Source: JAIBCM01 sp041395165 (GTDB taxonomy: Bacteria; Verrucomicrobiota; Verrucomicrobiia; JADLBR01; JAIBCM01). From it: a stretch of 54,023 nt of DNA. Where the stretch lies: NCBI GenBank assembly GCA_041395165.1, contig JAWLBA010000010.1, forward strand, positions 1 to 54,023. Direction: 5' to 3'. The notes under the pieces were generated by a model. It did no database searches and had not been told where the DNA came from. It saw only the letters and a program-made list of their open reading frames with translations. The translations under genes were made by a program, and so were the position numbers. The number at the start of each line of letters is the position of its first letter. The first letter of the stretch is position 1. This document shows, in pieces, positions 7,460-17,286 of this stretch.

Positions 7460-9016
7460 TTATTTTTTCTTTAAAATCACTTGAGCGGTGTTGTAGCCGC
7501 TAGCCGCAAAAACGCCGCCGCCAGGATGTGTGCTGGCGCCGGTGAGATAAAGATTGGGTAAATCAGGAACTTCGTAGCGCGAAAGTTCGGGTAGGGGACG
7601 GAAGAAAAACATTTGATCCAAACTCATTTCTAAATGCATCACATTCGCGTTCACAAGACCCAATCGTTTTTCGATTTCTAAAGGGGTCTGGATGTAGCGA
7701 TCGATTAATTTGTTTTGCATGTTGGGTGCATAGCGACAGACGAGTTGATAAAGTTTGTCGGCTTCGCGTTGGGCGATGTCATCCCAATTTTCTCCATTTG
7801 CTAACGCGAAAGGATGCCATTGTCCCCAGGTAAATAACAGATGCTTGCCGGCTGGTGCGAGCGAGGGATCCAAAGCGGTAAAAGTCATCGCAACAACAGA
7901 AGGATTTTGTGGAGGTAAGCCAGCTTGATAATCGAGATAGGAACTTAAAAGGTGCTGACGATTAGGGCATAATAATTGAAGGCCGCGATGGGCTAAAGCA
8001 TCGTGTTCGGTGCTGGTATAGCGAGGAAGTTCGGAAACGGCATGTCGCACGATCATGCCAAATCCATTACCGACGCGCACGTTGTTAATGCGTTTTTTGA
8101 GTTTTTCAGGACAATTTTTCAAAAGTTTCGTGAAAAAAGGCACGATATGCATGGCGCAGACAATTTTTTTTGCATAAAAATTTTGACCCGTTTGGGTTGT
8201 GACCTGCCATTGAGCTTGGGCATGTGTGACTTCAACGATTTCAGCATCGAGAAAAAGTTCACCGCCATCTTGCAAAAATCGTTTTGCCATGGCCTGAGTT
8301 AAGGAGCCGCTGCCGCCTTTCGCACGTTTTGCGCCGCTTTTATGAATCATGGCATTCCATCCTAATAAATCGCCGGCTGCAAGCTCTGTAGGCGCCGGTC
8401 CTGCTTGCGCAGCCAGCCATTCTAATGCTGTTCGAACATGTTCATTGGTAAATTTTTCTTCAATGAGCTGTCGATAGGGCGCCATGAGTTGTCGAACCAT
8501 GTCGAGATTCGACCAGAGTTTTCGTTGGTTGCGATCGCGAAAGTTGTGACGAAGAAAAGTCCAAACTAAATTTCGAAAAGTAGGTGGCTGCAAAAAAGTG
8601 TCGAAGATGGCTTCGTTTAACTTTTTCCACTGTAAAACAAAATGGCGATAAGTTTCCGCATCGGATGGAGATATTTGTGCAATGCTTTCACAGGTTTTAT
8701 CGAGATCGCGCCAGAAAAAAATAATTTGATTGGTTCCAGGAATCGGATAACTCGCCCACGGATCCATATCCAAATACTCGAGCCCAAAACGGTGAAGTTC
8801 GAGATCGCGCAAAACAGGTGTAAGATGGATCATGATATGAGCGGAAGAGCCCACATCAATTTTATAACCAGGAATAATATTGTCTTCTGTGCAAACGGCG
8901 CCGCCGGCAATGGGACGACGTTCCACCACTGCCACTTTTAATCCCGCTTTGGCTAGATAACAGGCGCAGGTGAGGCCGTTGTGACCCGCGCCGATGATGA
9001 GAACATCGTAGTTCAT
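7460..9016 (-). CDS. FAD-dependent phytoene desaturase-like oxidoreductase
   Basis: This 518-residue flavoprotein is of the phytoene dehydrogenase/PYROXD2-like group. The N-terminal FAD-binding motif is DVLIIGAGHNGLTCACYLAKAG at residues 4-25, followed by VVERRPIAGGAV. The C-terminal FAD site is the stretch NLYLTGASTHPGGGVFAASG near residue 490. No other carotenoid genes (crtB, crtE) are in the window, so a carotenoid substrate is not supported. Related proteins of unknown substrate are widespread. It lies 30 bases downstream of valS on the same strand and may be read through from it. Confidence 0.8.
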   Translation of the reverse strand: MNYDVLIIGAGHNGLTCACYLAKAGLKVAVVERRPIAGGAVCTEDNIIPGYKIDVGSSAHIMIHLTPVLRDLELHRFGLEYLDMDPWASYPIPGTNQIIFFWRDLDKTCESIAQISPSDAETYRHFVLQWKKLNEAIFDTFLQPPTFRNLVWTFLRHNFRDRNQRKLWSNLDMVRQLMAPYRQLIEEKFTNEHVRTALEWLAAQAGPAPTELAAGDLLGWNAMIHKSGAKRAKGGSGSLTQAMAKRFLQDGGELFLDAEIVEVTHAQAQWQVTTQTGQNFYAKKIVCAMHIVPFFTKLLKNCPEKLKKRINNVRVGNGFGMIVRHAVSELPRYTSTEHDALAHRGLQLLCPNRQHLLSSYLDYQAGLPPQNPSVVAMTFTALDPSLAPAGKHLLFTWGQWHPFALANGENWDDIAQREADKLYQLVCRYAPNMQNKLIDRYIQTPLEIEKRLGLVNANVMHLEMSLDQMFFFRPLPELSRYEVPDLPNLYLTGASTHPGGGVFAASGYNTAQVILKKK

Positions 9017-9046
9017 GAAAAAAAGTTATGGCGCGTGATAGAGAAG

Positions 9047-11653
9047 TTACAACCAAGAAAGGTTGTCCAAGTTTTTTAACTGGGTTTGTAGTTGATCGAT
9101 TTTTTCTTCGAGTTTTTTAGCGCGCTCTTGATGTTCTTGTAAAACGGATGAGGGCACTTTTTCTGCGAAGGATGGATTATTTAATTTGGTTTGGGTTTGA
9201 TCCCAATCTTTTTTTGCTTTTTCCAGTTCTTTGGTAAATCGCGCTTTTTCTGTTTCTCGATCAATCAAGCCTTCCAACGGCAAATGAAAATTGCCAATGT
9301 CTGTCAAACACATCGGAGATGCATTTTCTACCGTGATGAGTTCAAGGGTCTGAGCATTCAACAAAGTTTGAATAACATGCAGTTCGTTTTGGATCCATGG
9401 CTCCTTAATCTGTAGCAGCCAGCGCACTTTTTTGTTGGATGCGATGTTGTAATGAGTTCGTAGAGTGCGCGCTTTACTGACAGATTGATAAATCATTTCT
9501 GCTTTGGGTTCAGATGAAAAATGTGAAGAAGCTTGTGGCCAATTTGCGAATTGAATGGTGCCCTGATCAAAACCTAGTTCATGCCATAACTCCTCCGTAA
9601 TAAAAGGAGTTAAGGGATGGAGTAAACGCAAGATGTGCGACAAAGTGTAATCAATTGTCGCGAGGGTGGCTTGTTTGCGAGATTCGTTGGAAGAGGAATT
9701 GAACTCGGCTTTGGCTACCTCCAAAAACCAGTCGCAAAAATCGCCCCAGACAAAATCGTAAAGAGTTTGCGCCATTTCGTTGAAATGATAACCCGCAAAT
9801 GCGCAGTTCATTTTTGTAAGGGTGTCGTTTAGTTTTGCTAAAAGATCTTGTGTGAAAAGTGTGAGTTCATGTTTGCTGGGATCGGCTTGGGGATCAATCG
9901 AGCCTTGTAACAGACGAAAGCGACAAGCATTCCAAAGTTTATTGCAGAAATTGCGTCCCTCGACAATTTGCGTTTCATCAAACCGAATGTCTTGACCTTG
10001 CGGTGCAATGCGCATGAGTCCGAAGCGTAAACCGTCTGCGCCATATTTGCTGATTAAGTCCAGAGGATCGGGGGAATTGCCAAGAGATTTGGACATTTTA
10101 CGTCCTTGTTTATCGCGAATGATGCCGGTGAAATAAACGTCGTGAAAAGGAATTTCATTTTTATATTCCAAACCAGCCATAATCATTCGCGCTACCCAGA
10201 AAAAGATAATATCGGGGCCGGTGACTAGAACGCTTGTGGGATAAAATTTTGCTAACGTTTTTTCATCCATTGTGTCAAATGGCCAAAGCCATGAAGAAAA
10301 CCAAGTGTCTAAAACGTCGGAGTCTTGTTCCCAATCTTCTCCTGGGGACGTGAGAGAAACTTTAATTTCCGACAGATTTTTTTTATGATACCAAACCGGA
10401 ATTCGGTGCCCCCACCAAAGTTGTCGAGAAATGCACCAATCTTGAATGTTTTCGAGCCAGTGATCGTAAACCTTTTCCCAACGTTCGGGAAAAAAGCGAA
10501 TGAGGTGCTTGCGCACGGCATCGCGTGCTTCTTGAGTTTTAGGATATTTTAAAAACCATTGTTCGCTCAAGCGCGGTTCGATGGGAACGTCAGCGCGTTC
10601 GCTAAAGCCAACATTATTTTGATAAGGCTCTTCGCGAATGAGTAAACCGAAATTCTTCAATTTTTCTACTGCGAGTTTTCTCGCTTCAAATCGATCGAGA
10701 TTTTGGAAATCTTTGCCCGCGAGCACGTTCATTGAGCCGTTGGGGTTCATGATGTCGATGATGGACAGTTGATGACGCTGGCCGATTTCAAAATCGGCTT
10801 TATCATGGGCTGGTGTTACTTTTAAAACGCCAGTGCCAAACTCTTTATCGATATGCGAATCGCCAATGATCGAAATGGCTTCTTGTTTTTCTTCAGGCAG
10901 AGGTCGTCGACAATGTAGACCAATAAAATTTTTGTAGCGTGGATCTTCTGGGTTTACCGCAACTGCGGTGTCGCCCATGATGGTTTCAGGACGAGTGGTG
11001 GCAATTTCTAAAAAGGTTCCCGGTTTTTCGACAATTTCATATTTGACATAATAAAGTGTGCTTTGTTGAGGTTTAGGAATCACTTCTTCATCACTTAATG
11101 CGGTAAGGGAAATCGGACACCAGTTGACCATGCGTTTACCTCGGTAGATCAAGCCTTTTTGGTAAAGATCGATAAACACTTCCGCGACTCGACACGAGTA
11201 AGCTTCATCCATAGTGAAGCGTTCGCGTTCCCAATCGCAGGAGCAACCTAATTTTTTGAGTTGTTGAATGATAATGCCGCCGTGTTTTTCTTTCCAGTTC
11301 CAGACGCGTTTTAAAAATTCTTCACGGCCTAAATCGCGTCGTGTTTTCTTTTCTGTTTTTTTGAGTTCGCGCTCTACGACGGTTTGAGTGGCGATGCCGG
11401 CGTGATCGGTGCCAGGTAACCAGAGCACTTCTTTACCTTCCATACGGGCTTTGCGGCAAAGAATGTCTTGAATGGTGTTATTGAGAACATGCCCCATGGT
11501 TAGGACGCCTGTGACGTTGGGAGGAGGGATCACGATGGAAAAAGCGGATTTTGAGGAATGAGGATCAGCATGAAAATAGTTTTCTTTCAGCCAATCGGCA
11601 TACCATTTTTCTTCCACGTGTTTGGGTTCGTAAGCAGTGCTAAGTGACGACAT
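9047..11653 (-). CDS. valS: Valyl-tRNA synthetase
   Basis: ValS charges tRNA-Val and edits mischarged threonine. The 868-residue protein is complete. It has the class I HIGH-like motif in PPPNVTGVLTMGHVLNNTI near residue 43, the editing domain around TTRPETIMGDTAVAVNP near 220, and the KMSKS loop in GRKMSKSLGNSPDP near 525. The C-terminal 70 residues form the valine-type tRNA-binding coiled coil, starting about RETEKARFTKELEKA. The gene is intact despite its length, which is useful when judging the broken frames elsewhere in this window. Confidence 0.97.
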   Translation of the reverse strand: MSSLSTAYEPKHVEEKWYADWLKENYFHADPHSSKSAFSIVIPPPNVTGVLTMGHVLNNTIQDILCRKARMEGKEVLWLPGTDHAGIATQTVVERELKKTEKKTRRDLGREEFLKRVWNWKEKHGGIIIQQLKKLGCSCDWERERFTMDEAYSCRVAEVFIDLYQKGLIYRGKRMVNWCPISLTALSDEEVIPKPQQSTLYYVKYEIVEKPGTFLEIATTRPETIMGDTAVAVNPEDPRYKNFIGLHCRRPLPEEKQEAISIIGDSHIDKEFGTGVLKVTPAHDKADFEIGQRHQLSIIDIMNPNGSMNVLAGKDFQNLDRFEARKLAVEKLKNFGLLIREEPYQNNVGFSERADVPIEPRLSEQWFLKYPKTQEARDAVRKHLIRFFPERWEKVYDHWLENIQDWCISRQLWWGHRIPVWYHKKNLSEIKVSLTSPGEDWEQDSDVLDTWFSSWLWPFDTMDEKTLAKFYPTSVLVTGPDIIFFWVARMIMAGLEYKNEIPFHDVYFTGIIRDKQGRKMSKSLGNSPDPLDLISKYGADGLRFGLMRIAPQGQDIRFDETQIVEGRNFCNKLWNACRFRLLQGSIDPQADPSKHELTLFTQDLLAKLNDTLTKMNCAFAGYHFNEMAQTLYDFVWGDFCDWFLEVAKAEFNSSSNESRKQATLATIDYTLSHILRLLHPLTPFITEELWHELGFDQGTIQFANWPQASSHFSSEPKAEMIYQSVSKARTLRTHYNIASNKKVRWLLQIKEPWIQNELHVIQTLLNAQTLELITVENASPMCLTDIGNFHLPLEGLIDRETEKARFTKELEKAKKDWDQTQTKLNNPSFAEKVPSSVLQEHQERAKKLEEKIDQLQTQLKNLDNLSWL

Positions 11654-11701
11654 GATGGCAATGAATTCGCAAATTTCTCGAAAATGGTAAAGAATTAAGC
11701 G

Positions 11702-12353
11702 TTAAAGAGGATCAGAAAGTCGAAATTGAATGGGGACATTGACTTGAGAAACAATAGGATGACCATTGGATTGTGCAGGGTTAAATTTCCATTGGCGCAC
11801 TGATTTGAGAGCAGCTTGATCGAGCAACGGAAATCGACTGCTTTGGATGAGTTGAACATCTAGTGGGATTCCTAGTTCTGAAACTTGCACTTGTAATAGC
11901 ACGAGACCTTCCTGACCTTTTTGTCGTGCAATATCGGGATAGAGAGGTGGAGAATTATGCAACGAATCGGGCGCGGCAGCAAAAGTAGCCCGGAAGGTTG
12001 TTGTGTTGAAGAAGTGGCAGGTTTGCGTTTGGCGATGGGCTGAGAAAATTTTTGTGAAGAGGGTTGATCAGTTTGGAAAGAAGGTGAGTCTTTTAAAGAA
12101 GGTTTTGTTATAGTAGCAGGAGGAGCGGGATCGGTTGTTGTGGGTGGTTGAGAGATTTGTGGTTGAGCGTTGATTTCGTCGCTGGCGAAAACATCCGGTT
12201 GAAAAAGATGAAGTTGCGGCAATGAGACACCTTGAGTAACGGAATAAGAAATGTTCTCTTTTTAAACCAAGATGGGTTGAGAAAAATGAAATGAAAAAGT
12301 AGAGCAACGCCAAAACAGATCGAAATCCGAGTGAAATAAAGTCGATCAGCCAT
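11702..12353 (-). pseudogene. TonB-like periplasmic energy-transducing protein, frame broken twice
   Basis: Three frames must be joined to obtain one TonB-type protein of about 215 residues. The first gives MADRLYFTRI and a membrane segment (FGVALLFHFIFL). The second gives a Pro/Thr/Ser/Lys-rich periplasmic linker (PQISQPPTTTDPAPPATITK and on). The third gives a TonB C-terminal domain (PPLYPDIARQKGQEGLVLLQV ... ALKSVRQWKFNPA). The first break fits one missing base in the five-base T run at 12259-12263. The second lies about 11990-12015 and also fits one missing base. It follows hemG by 11 bases. TonB-type proteins pass proton-motive energy to outer-membrane receptors; no ExbB or ExbD is nearby. 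Sequence error is as likely as real decay. Confidence 0.7.
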
Positions 12354-12364
12354 ATTATTTCAGA

Positions 12365-13696
12365 TTATCGCTTATGAGAATTTGTCGAAGGAAAAAAATC
12401 ACTCAATTTTAGAGCATTTAAAATAACGTTTTCTAAAGAGATGCCGCCACGATAGTTGCCTAAGAGATAAAGACCAGGAAATTGGTGTTCCACATTTTGG
12501 TAGAGATCTAAAAAAGAATCGTAATGGATATCGTATTGTGGAATGGCTTGAGGCCAACGAACGATATGATGAAAAGTTGGTTTTTGGGTGATGCCAAGCA
12601 ATGGAGCGAGATCGCTTTGAATTTGTTCTAAAAGCATTTCATTTGAGAGCGCGATAGCCGTGGGATCTTGAACGCCTCCGAGAAAAGCGGTTAAGAGAAT
12701 GTGATTGTCAGGTGCTCGTTGTGGGAAAAGTGTGGAAGGAAAAAGAGCGCCCAATGTGCGAATGTTTCTTTGGCGACTAATTAAAACGCCAAATCCGTTT
12801 AAAGGATGTTGAATAGCAGCACGATGGAAGCCCAAATGAATAACGTTGAGCGAGGCTTGTGGAATAGTCGGAAAATTTTTAGGCTCTGGAATGATCGGAG
12901 TTAGCAGTTTGCTGATTTGCGAAAGAGATGCGGCTAAAATAACAAAGTCGCTAGTGAAACTTTTTTTGTTGGTCTCGACGTGAAATTGATTGTTTTTTTG
13001 AGTAATAGCCAGCGCCTCAGTTTGATAATGAATCGTTTGATGAGAAGCGAGTTTCTGGCTGAGAAATCCCAGGCCTTCTGGCCACGAAATTAAGCGGCGT
13101 TTTACGCCTGTTTTTTTCTTTTTTAAAAAAGCGTGAACTAAATTTTTTGATTCATTTTTGATGCGATAAAGTTTGGGAAAAGCATGGCGTAAAATGAGTT
13201 GTTCTGGGTTGCCCGCCCAAATGCCCGAAATGAAAGGATCCACCATTTCTTGTAAAATTTCTTTTCCAAATTCTTGGCGGAAAAAGTTGGCAATGGTCTC
13301 TTCAGATTTTACGGGAGATGAGGAAAATAGCCCATGACAAAGTTGACGTTTTCCCTGCCAGGAAATGAGAGGGGTGGATAGTAGAGAGAGGGGATTAAGT
13401 GGAAGAGGGGTTAATTTTTCATTTTTTACCACAAAACGATTTTTTACCAGGGGCGCAGCATCCATTGCATTTTCCCAAAGATCATTTTCTTTAAGGAATC
13501 GAACCGTTTCGGGTTGGGAAACTAAAAAAGTGTTGGGACCTAATTCGCAACGGAATCCATCTTTTAAAATAGTTTGAGCTACGCCACCTGGTGACTGAGA
13601 TGTTTCTAACAATATAACGGAATAGCCGCTTTTTTTCAAAGCAGTGGCAGCCGTGAGTCCGGATAGTCCGGCGCCGATAATTAAAACAGACTTCAT
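12365..13696 (-). CDS. hemG: Protoporphyrinogen oxidase (HemY/HemG-type flavoprotein)
   Basis: This enzyme oxidises protoporphyrinogen IX to protoporphyrin IX, the second-last step of haem synthesis, using FAD and oxygen. The 443-residue protein has the N-terminal dinucleotide motif LIIGAGLSGLTAATALKKSG at residues 5-24. It is followed by LLETSQSPGGVAQT and the family stretch FRCELGPNTFLVSQPE near residue 52. The C-terminus has the FAD-contact PGLYLLGNYRGGISLENVI. The alternative is a related amine-oxidase-fold enzyme, but the GPNTF and GNYRGG stretches favour the haem enzyme. Its start faces the wrecked bioA across 107 bases. Confidence 0.88.
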   Translation of the reverse strand: MKSVLIIGAGLSGLTAATALKKSGYSVILLETSQSPGGVAQTILKDGFRCELGPNTFLVSQPETVRFLKENDLWENAMDAAPLVKNRFVVKNEKLTPLPLNPLSLLSTPLISWQGKRQLCHGLFSSSPVKSEETIANFFRQEFGKEILQEMVDPFISGIWAGNPEQLILRHAFPKLYRIKNESKNLVHAFLKKKKTGVKRRLISWPEGLGFLSQKLASHQTIHYQTEALAITQKNNQFHVETNKKSFTSDFVILAASLSQISKLLTPIIPEPKNFPTIPQASLNVIHLGFHRAAIQHPLNGFGVLISRQRNIRTLGALFPSTLFPQRAPDNHILLTAFLGGVQDPTAIALSNEMLLEQIQSDLAPLLGITQKPTFHHIVRWPQAIPQYDIHYDSFLDLYQNVEHQFPGLYLLGNYRGGISLENVILNALKLSDFFPSTNSHKR

Positions 13697-13803
13697 GCTG
13701 ATTTTGGGGTGGAAGATTTTATCAAATAAAGAAACATTATGTTATAAACAATTTGTTTTATTGTGAATCCGATTTTGTTTCCCTTTGATAGTTTTTTAAT
13801 TTC

Positions 13804-15191
13804 ATGAGTCAGATTGCAGAATTAGATAGCGTTATTATGGCATCCTTTTTACTCAGATGAGTGAATGGATTGACCCTTCTTATCAATCTCTTGTCACCGG
13901 TAAGGGCCGAGGGGGGCTGTGCTGCGAACGGAGAGCAGGTGAAATTTTTGGATGGTAATACTTCGATTTGGACAATATTCATGGTCATAATCATCCTGCT
14001 TTGAATGAAGCGTTGAGAAAAAACAAATTGACCAATGTGCGCACAGTTCTTTTTTGGGTTTGACAAATGATATTTGCTCCACGTTGGGACAAGCTTTGAT
14101 TGAAGATTGTTGCAACCAGAATTAGCTGGGCATCGCGCTTTTTTTCTGATGATGGTTCTGACAGCGATGGAAGCGGGATTGAAAATGATTTTTTCAAGCG
14201 CGCGTCAGCAGCGGGGTAGTGAGTCGACAAAAAATTTTTGTCTTTAGGCGCTTATCATGGAACACGGTGGGTGCGATATGAGTTTGGGGAAAAGCGAACT
14301 GTTTCATCGTTCTTATGGAAGTGTTCAAACGCAGAGGTGATAAGCCCAGCGTGTTATCGGTGTCCTTATAATCGAGCAAAACCGGAAAAGGGAATTGGGC
14401 GTTTTTCACGAAAATATCACTGAGAATGTTTGGCGCAATTAGAAAGACTTTTGGGAAAAGGATTCGGAAAAAAATTGCCTGCGTTTGTTTTGGAGCCGCG
14501 TGCTAAGTGCTGCGGGTTTGTGGATGCATCCGCCGGATTACTTAAAAACAAGCAGCTGAACTTTTGTCGTGAAAAGGGGTTTGGATTTTTTTGGATAGTG
14601 TTAACCGGTTTTGAGTCGAACAGGTGTCATGTTGCTTGTCATCAGGAAAAGGTCGTGCCTGATGTGATTTACTTTGGCGAAAGGGTTAACGGCGGAGTTA
14701 TTTGCCTTTAGCGGCCCGCGTTAATTCTCAAGAGATTGCAGCTCCTTTTTTAGGAAAATACGAAGAGTTTAAAACTTTTTTCATGGTCATATAGTTATAC
14801 AGTACAATGCACTTTGAAATTGTGCGAGCGGTGTAGAAAATGTAGCGATTTTTAAAAAAGAGAAAAAACCCTTCAAAAGTCGAAATTTTGAGTCGAAAAC
14901 TGGTGAACTTACTCAACTTTTTGGCAGCATCAAGCAATGGAGAGGTTAGGCGGGAGGGCAATGGTTGCGATTGAGTTGATTGAAGAATTTGACTCGAAAA
15001 AAACTTTTCCTTTAGAAAAAAGAATGGGGCATTGGGTTTGTGAAGCGGCTAAAAAATATGGGCTTTTGACTCGGCCAATTGGCAATGTTTTAGTGTTGAT
15101 GCCTCCTTATTGTACAACGGAAAAACAGTTGGATCAAATGGTTGATGCGCTTTGGAAGGCGTTGAACGATGTGTTGCCAAGAGCAAAATAA
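13804..15191 (+). pseudogene. bioA: Broken bioA (adenosylmethionine-8-amino-7-oxononanoate aminotransferase)
   Basis: BioA would transfer an amino group from SAM in biotin synthesis. Homology can be followed across many frame changes. It begins MSQIAELDS at 13804, then FTQMSEW, CAANGEQVKFLDGNTSIW near 13925, NIHGHNHPALNEALR near 13973, SSFLGLTND near 14045, DDGSTAMEAGLKM near 14145 and AYHG/NTVGAI near 14250. The last 85 residues (14937-15191) are one clean frame with RPIGNVLVLMPPYCTTEKQLD. I count at least ten indels in about 1.1 kb, mostly missing bases in short runs, plus a few apparent extra ones, and in-frame stops. The intact bioD follows four bases later, so the pathway partner is conserved. 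Either a decayed gene or a stretch of poor consensus. Confidence 0.85.
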
Positions 15192-15195
15192 TGTT

Positions 15196-15825
15196 ATGAA
15201 ACGCATTTTTATTTCTGGTAGCGATACTGAAGTGGGAAAGACATTTTTTACGGTGCAATTATTGCAAAAATTGAAATCCACAAAGGTGGCCGGTTTTAAA
15301 CCGATTGCTTGTGGCGATCGTGACGATGCGCAAAAATTTTTAGATGTTATGGCGCCTGCGTCATTGGTTTTGGATGAAATTAATCCTATTTTTTTGCAAA
15401 AACCGATGGCGCCTTATGTTGCGGCAAAAGCGGAGAGTCGAACTATTGATTTTGATCTGCTGGATAAAAGTTTGGAAAAACTTGAGACACTTTACTCTAC
15501 TATTTTGATTGAAGGTGCGGGCGGAATTATGACGCCGGTAACTTCAAATCTCACTATGCGTGATTTGGCGCGGCGTTGGAATTGTTCTGTGGTTTTGGTG
15601 GTGCCAAATCAATTGGGTGTTTTGAGTCAAACGCTTTGTGTTGTGGAAGCTTTGCAGGATTTGGTTTTGGAAGGGATTATTTTGAATAATCGTGAGGCAA
15701 TGGGACAAGGATTGGATTTGCAACGGTCGAATCAGGAAGTTTTATTGGAACATTTTCCAGGGAAAGTTTGGAATTTGAATGATCGCGATTTAATGAAGTT
15801 TGCTGAGCGTTTTAATAAAATTTAG
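15196..15825 (+). CDS. bioD: Dethiobiotin synthetase
   Basis: BioD closes the ureido ring of dethiobiotin using ATP and carbon dioxide. The protein is 209 residues from the ATG at 15196, which gives the canonical start MKRIFISGSDTEVGKTFFT with its Walker A-type loop. Further signatures are VAGFKPIACG near residue 37 and the substrate-site LIEGAGGIMTPV near residue 110. The in-frame codon at 15169 would overlap bioA and is unlikely. It overlaps the convergent transglycosylase gene by 14 bases. The intact frame beside a shattered bioA is odd, because BioD needs BioA's product. Confidence 0.93.
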   Translation: MKRIFISGSDTEVGKTFFTVQLLQKLKSTKVAGFKPIACGDRDDAQKFLDVMAPASLVLDEINPIFLQKPMAPYVAAKAESRTIDFDLLDKSLEKLETLYSTILIEGAGGIMTPVTSNLTMRDLARRWNCSVVLVVPNQLGVLSQTLCVVEALQDLVLEGIILNNREAMGQGLDLQRSNQEVLLEHFPGKVWNLNDRDLMKFAERFNKI

Positions 15826-16375
15826 CTTGGTTTCGGTAAGTTTTGTATTTCTCCATGGTGGTGATGATATAATTTTTTGTGGATGGAAAAGTTATCTGAT
15901 TCAAAAAATCTTTCGCGGTCAATTTGATGTCATTAGTCGAAGTGGCCCAACGAAGTGCATTAGCGCGACCCGCGTTGTATTCTGCTAAGGCAAACGGAAT
16001 GGGATCGTCCCACTCTTGCCAACGTTTTAACGCTTGTGCCAAATACCAAGTGCCAATGGTAATGTTGATTTGAGGATCGAAGAGATGATCCAACTGAAAA
16101 GATTCTCCATTTTCTTTTTCTTGCCATTCTTGAGCTGCGATCGGTGTGATTTGCATGAGGCCGCGCTCTTGATTCGAGCCGATGTAGTGAGAATTGAAAT
16201 TGGTCTCTCGCCAGATAACGGCTTTTACGAGATAAGGATCAATTTGTCGAAGTGTGGCTTCCTGGCGAATCCATTCGTCGTAGCGAGATGTTCTTGCGAT
16301 TTCTCTTTGATACAGAAAAAAAGCTAACCCAAAAGCGATGAGCAAAGAGCTAAGCAGTTTAAAAAGAAAAGTCAT
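15812..16375 (-). CDS. Lytic transglycosylase (SLT domain)
   Basis: This 187-residue enzyme should cleave peptidoglycan glycan strands outside the cytoplasmic membrane. Residues 1-22 are an N-terminal membrane anchor or uncleaved signal (FLFKLLSSLLIAFGLAFFLY). The SLT domain follows, with the catalytic Glu in VIWRETNFNSHYIG near residue 55, then ERGLMQITPIAAQEW near 70 and the active-site AEYNAGRANALRW near 130. It resembles the transglycosylase domain of Slt70 and MltC but lacks extra domains. It is a single gene facing bioD. Confidence 0.9.
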   Translation of the reverse strand: MTFLFKLLSSLLIAFGLAFFLYQREIARTSRYDEWIRQEATLRQIDPYLVKAVIWRETNFNSHYIGSNQERGLMQITPIAAQEWQEKENGESFQLDHLFDPQINITIGTWYLAQALKRWQEWDDPIPFALAEYNAGRANALRWATSTNDIKLTAKDFLNQITFPSTKNYIITTMEKYKTYRNQAKFY

Positions 16376-16425
16376 TTTTTAAACCTTAGCATAGTTCAAG
16401 GTTATTTTTCGAAATAATAATTTGG

Positions 16426-16650
16426 CTATCGATTAATGGTAATCCGTTTTATGCGTCCGGAAGCACCGCTTTTAATGGATACAGCTGATTTGGGATAGGA
16501 AAAATATTGGGCCACTAAAGCGATCAGTTCTTGATTTGCTTTGCCATCGACGGGAGGTGATTTCAGTTTTGCTAGCCATTGACCAGGACAAACTTCTTCA
16601 AAACTGCTAACTCGCGCATTGGGTTTTACCTTAACTTGAATCGTCTTCAT
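16426..16650 (-). CDS. DUF167 (YggU-family) small protein
   Basis: The protein is 74 residues, the usual length of the DUF167 family. Characteristic stretches are VKVKPNARVSSFEEV near the start, LKSPPVDGKANQELIALVA in the middle and SGASGRIKRITI at the end. The biochemical role of the family is unknown. It overlaps the upstream hydrolase gene by four bases and is probably translated with it. Confidence 0.88.
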   Translation of the reverse strand: MKTIQVKVKPNARVSSFEEVCPGQWLAKLKSPPVDGKANQELIALVAQYFSYPKSAVSIKSGASGRIKRITINR

Positions 16651-17261
16651 AATATGATTGGTTCTGATGTTGAGTGAGTTTTGATAAATTCAACGCACTG
16701 ATGCGCGTGAGACATGGAGATTAAATGTCCACCCGAGAGTAAGAGATCTACTTTGTTTGGTGGTGGGATGACTAAATCGTGTTTTCCGTGGATTCGATAT
16801 ATTTTTGTGCCAGTAACACCTAACCCTTCCCATTCGAAAACCGCAGAGCACATGGTTCGTACAAATGAAGTTTCAATACCACTGAACATTTGGGCGAGCT
16901 CATTAGGAATTTTACCTGCTGAAAAACGAATCCAATCGATTGGCGCGACTTGTGCTAGGGGATGCAGGATAGTGAGAAGGTTACTTATTTCTTCTTTACA
17001 CGTAGCGCTGCCCACTAAATAAAGCACAGGAATTTTGCAAATTTTCGTCATTTCACATGCAACCATGCCACCAAGCGAGCACCCAACCAAAGTGTCTCCG
17101 TCATGAATATCTTGTGCTTCGCACATCGATTGAGCCACTTCTGCCAGTTTCTTTTCGGTTGAGTGTAGCATCCAATCATGTGCAACGAAGTCAGGTAAGC
17201 TTGACCAGGGTGTTGGAAACATGCGCCGATCTGCGCCCATTCCAGGAAGTGCATGAATCAT
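16647..17261 (-). CDS. Alpha/beta hydrolase
   Basis: This 204-residue protein has the minimal alpha/beta-hydrolase core. The oxyanion-hole stretch is HALPGMGADRRMF at residues 3-15. The nucleophile elbow GCSLGGMVACEM places the catalytic Ser near residue 62, with a probable Asp in HGKHDLVIPP and His in SGGHLISMSHAH. The substrate is unknown. Being near bioD, it could be imagined as a BioH- or BioG-like pimeloyl-ACP esterase, but it lies in the opposite direction with two genes between, and no sequence feature singles out that role. The stop codon overlaps the start of the DUF167 gene. Confidence 0.8.
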   Translation of the reverse strand: MIHALPGMGADRRMFPTPWSSLPDFVAHDWMLHSTEKKLAEVAQSMCEAQDIHDGDTLVGCSLGGMVACEMTKICKIPVLYLVGSATCKEEISNLLTILHPLAQVAPIDWIRFSAGKIPNELAQMFSGIETSFVRTMCSAVFEWEGLGVTGTKIYRIHGKHDLVIPPPNKVDLLLSGGHLISMSHAHQCVEFIKTHSTSEPIIL

Positions 17262-17286
17262 AGTGGAGATTTATTTGCCCACTTTA

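Noticed and set aside
7460..9016. Carotenoid gene cluster
   Set aside because: Only a phytoene-desaturase-like protein of the broad PYROXD2 type is present, with no crtB or crtE nearby.
13744..13761. Imperfect palindrome ATAAACA-ATT-TGTTTTAT in the hemG/bioA gap as a BirA operator
   Set aside because: One arm has an extra T and the sequence does not match the usual BirA core closely enough; AT-rich chance palindromes are common here.
14937..15191. Separate small gene in front of bioD
   Set aside because: Its residues match the C-terminal end of BioA (RPIGNV and PPYCTTE stretches), so it belongs to the broken bioA.
16647..17261. Alpha/beta hydrolase as the biotin-pathway esterase BioH/BioG
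   Set aside because: Only nearness to bioD supports it; opposite strand, two genes between, and no BioH- or BioG-specific motif seen.
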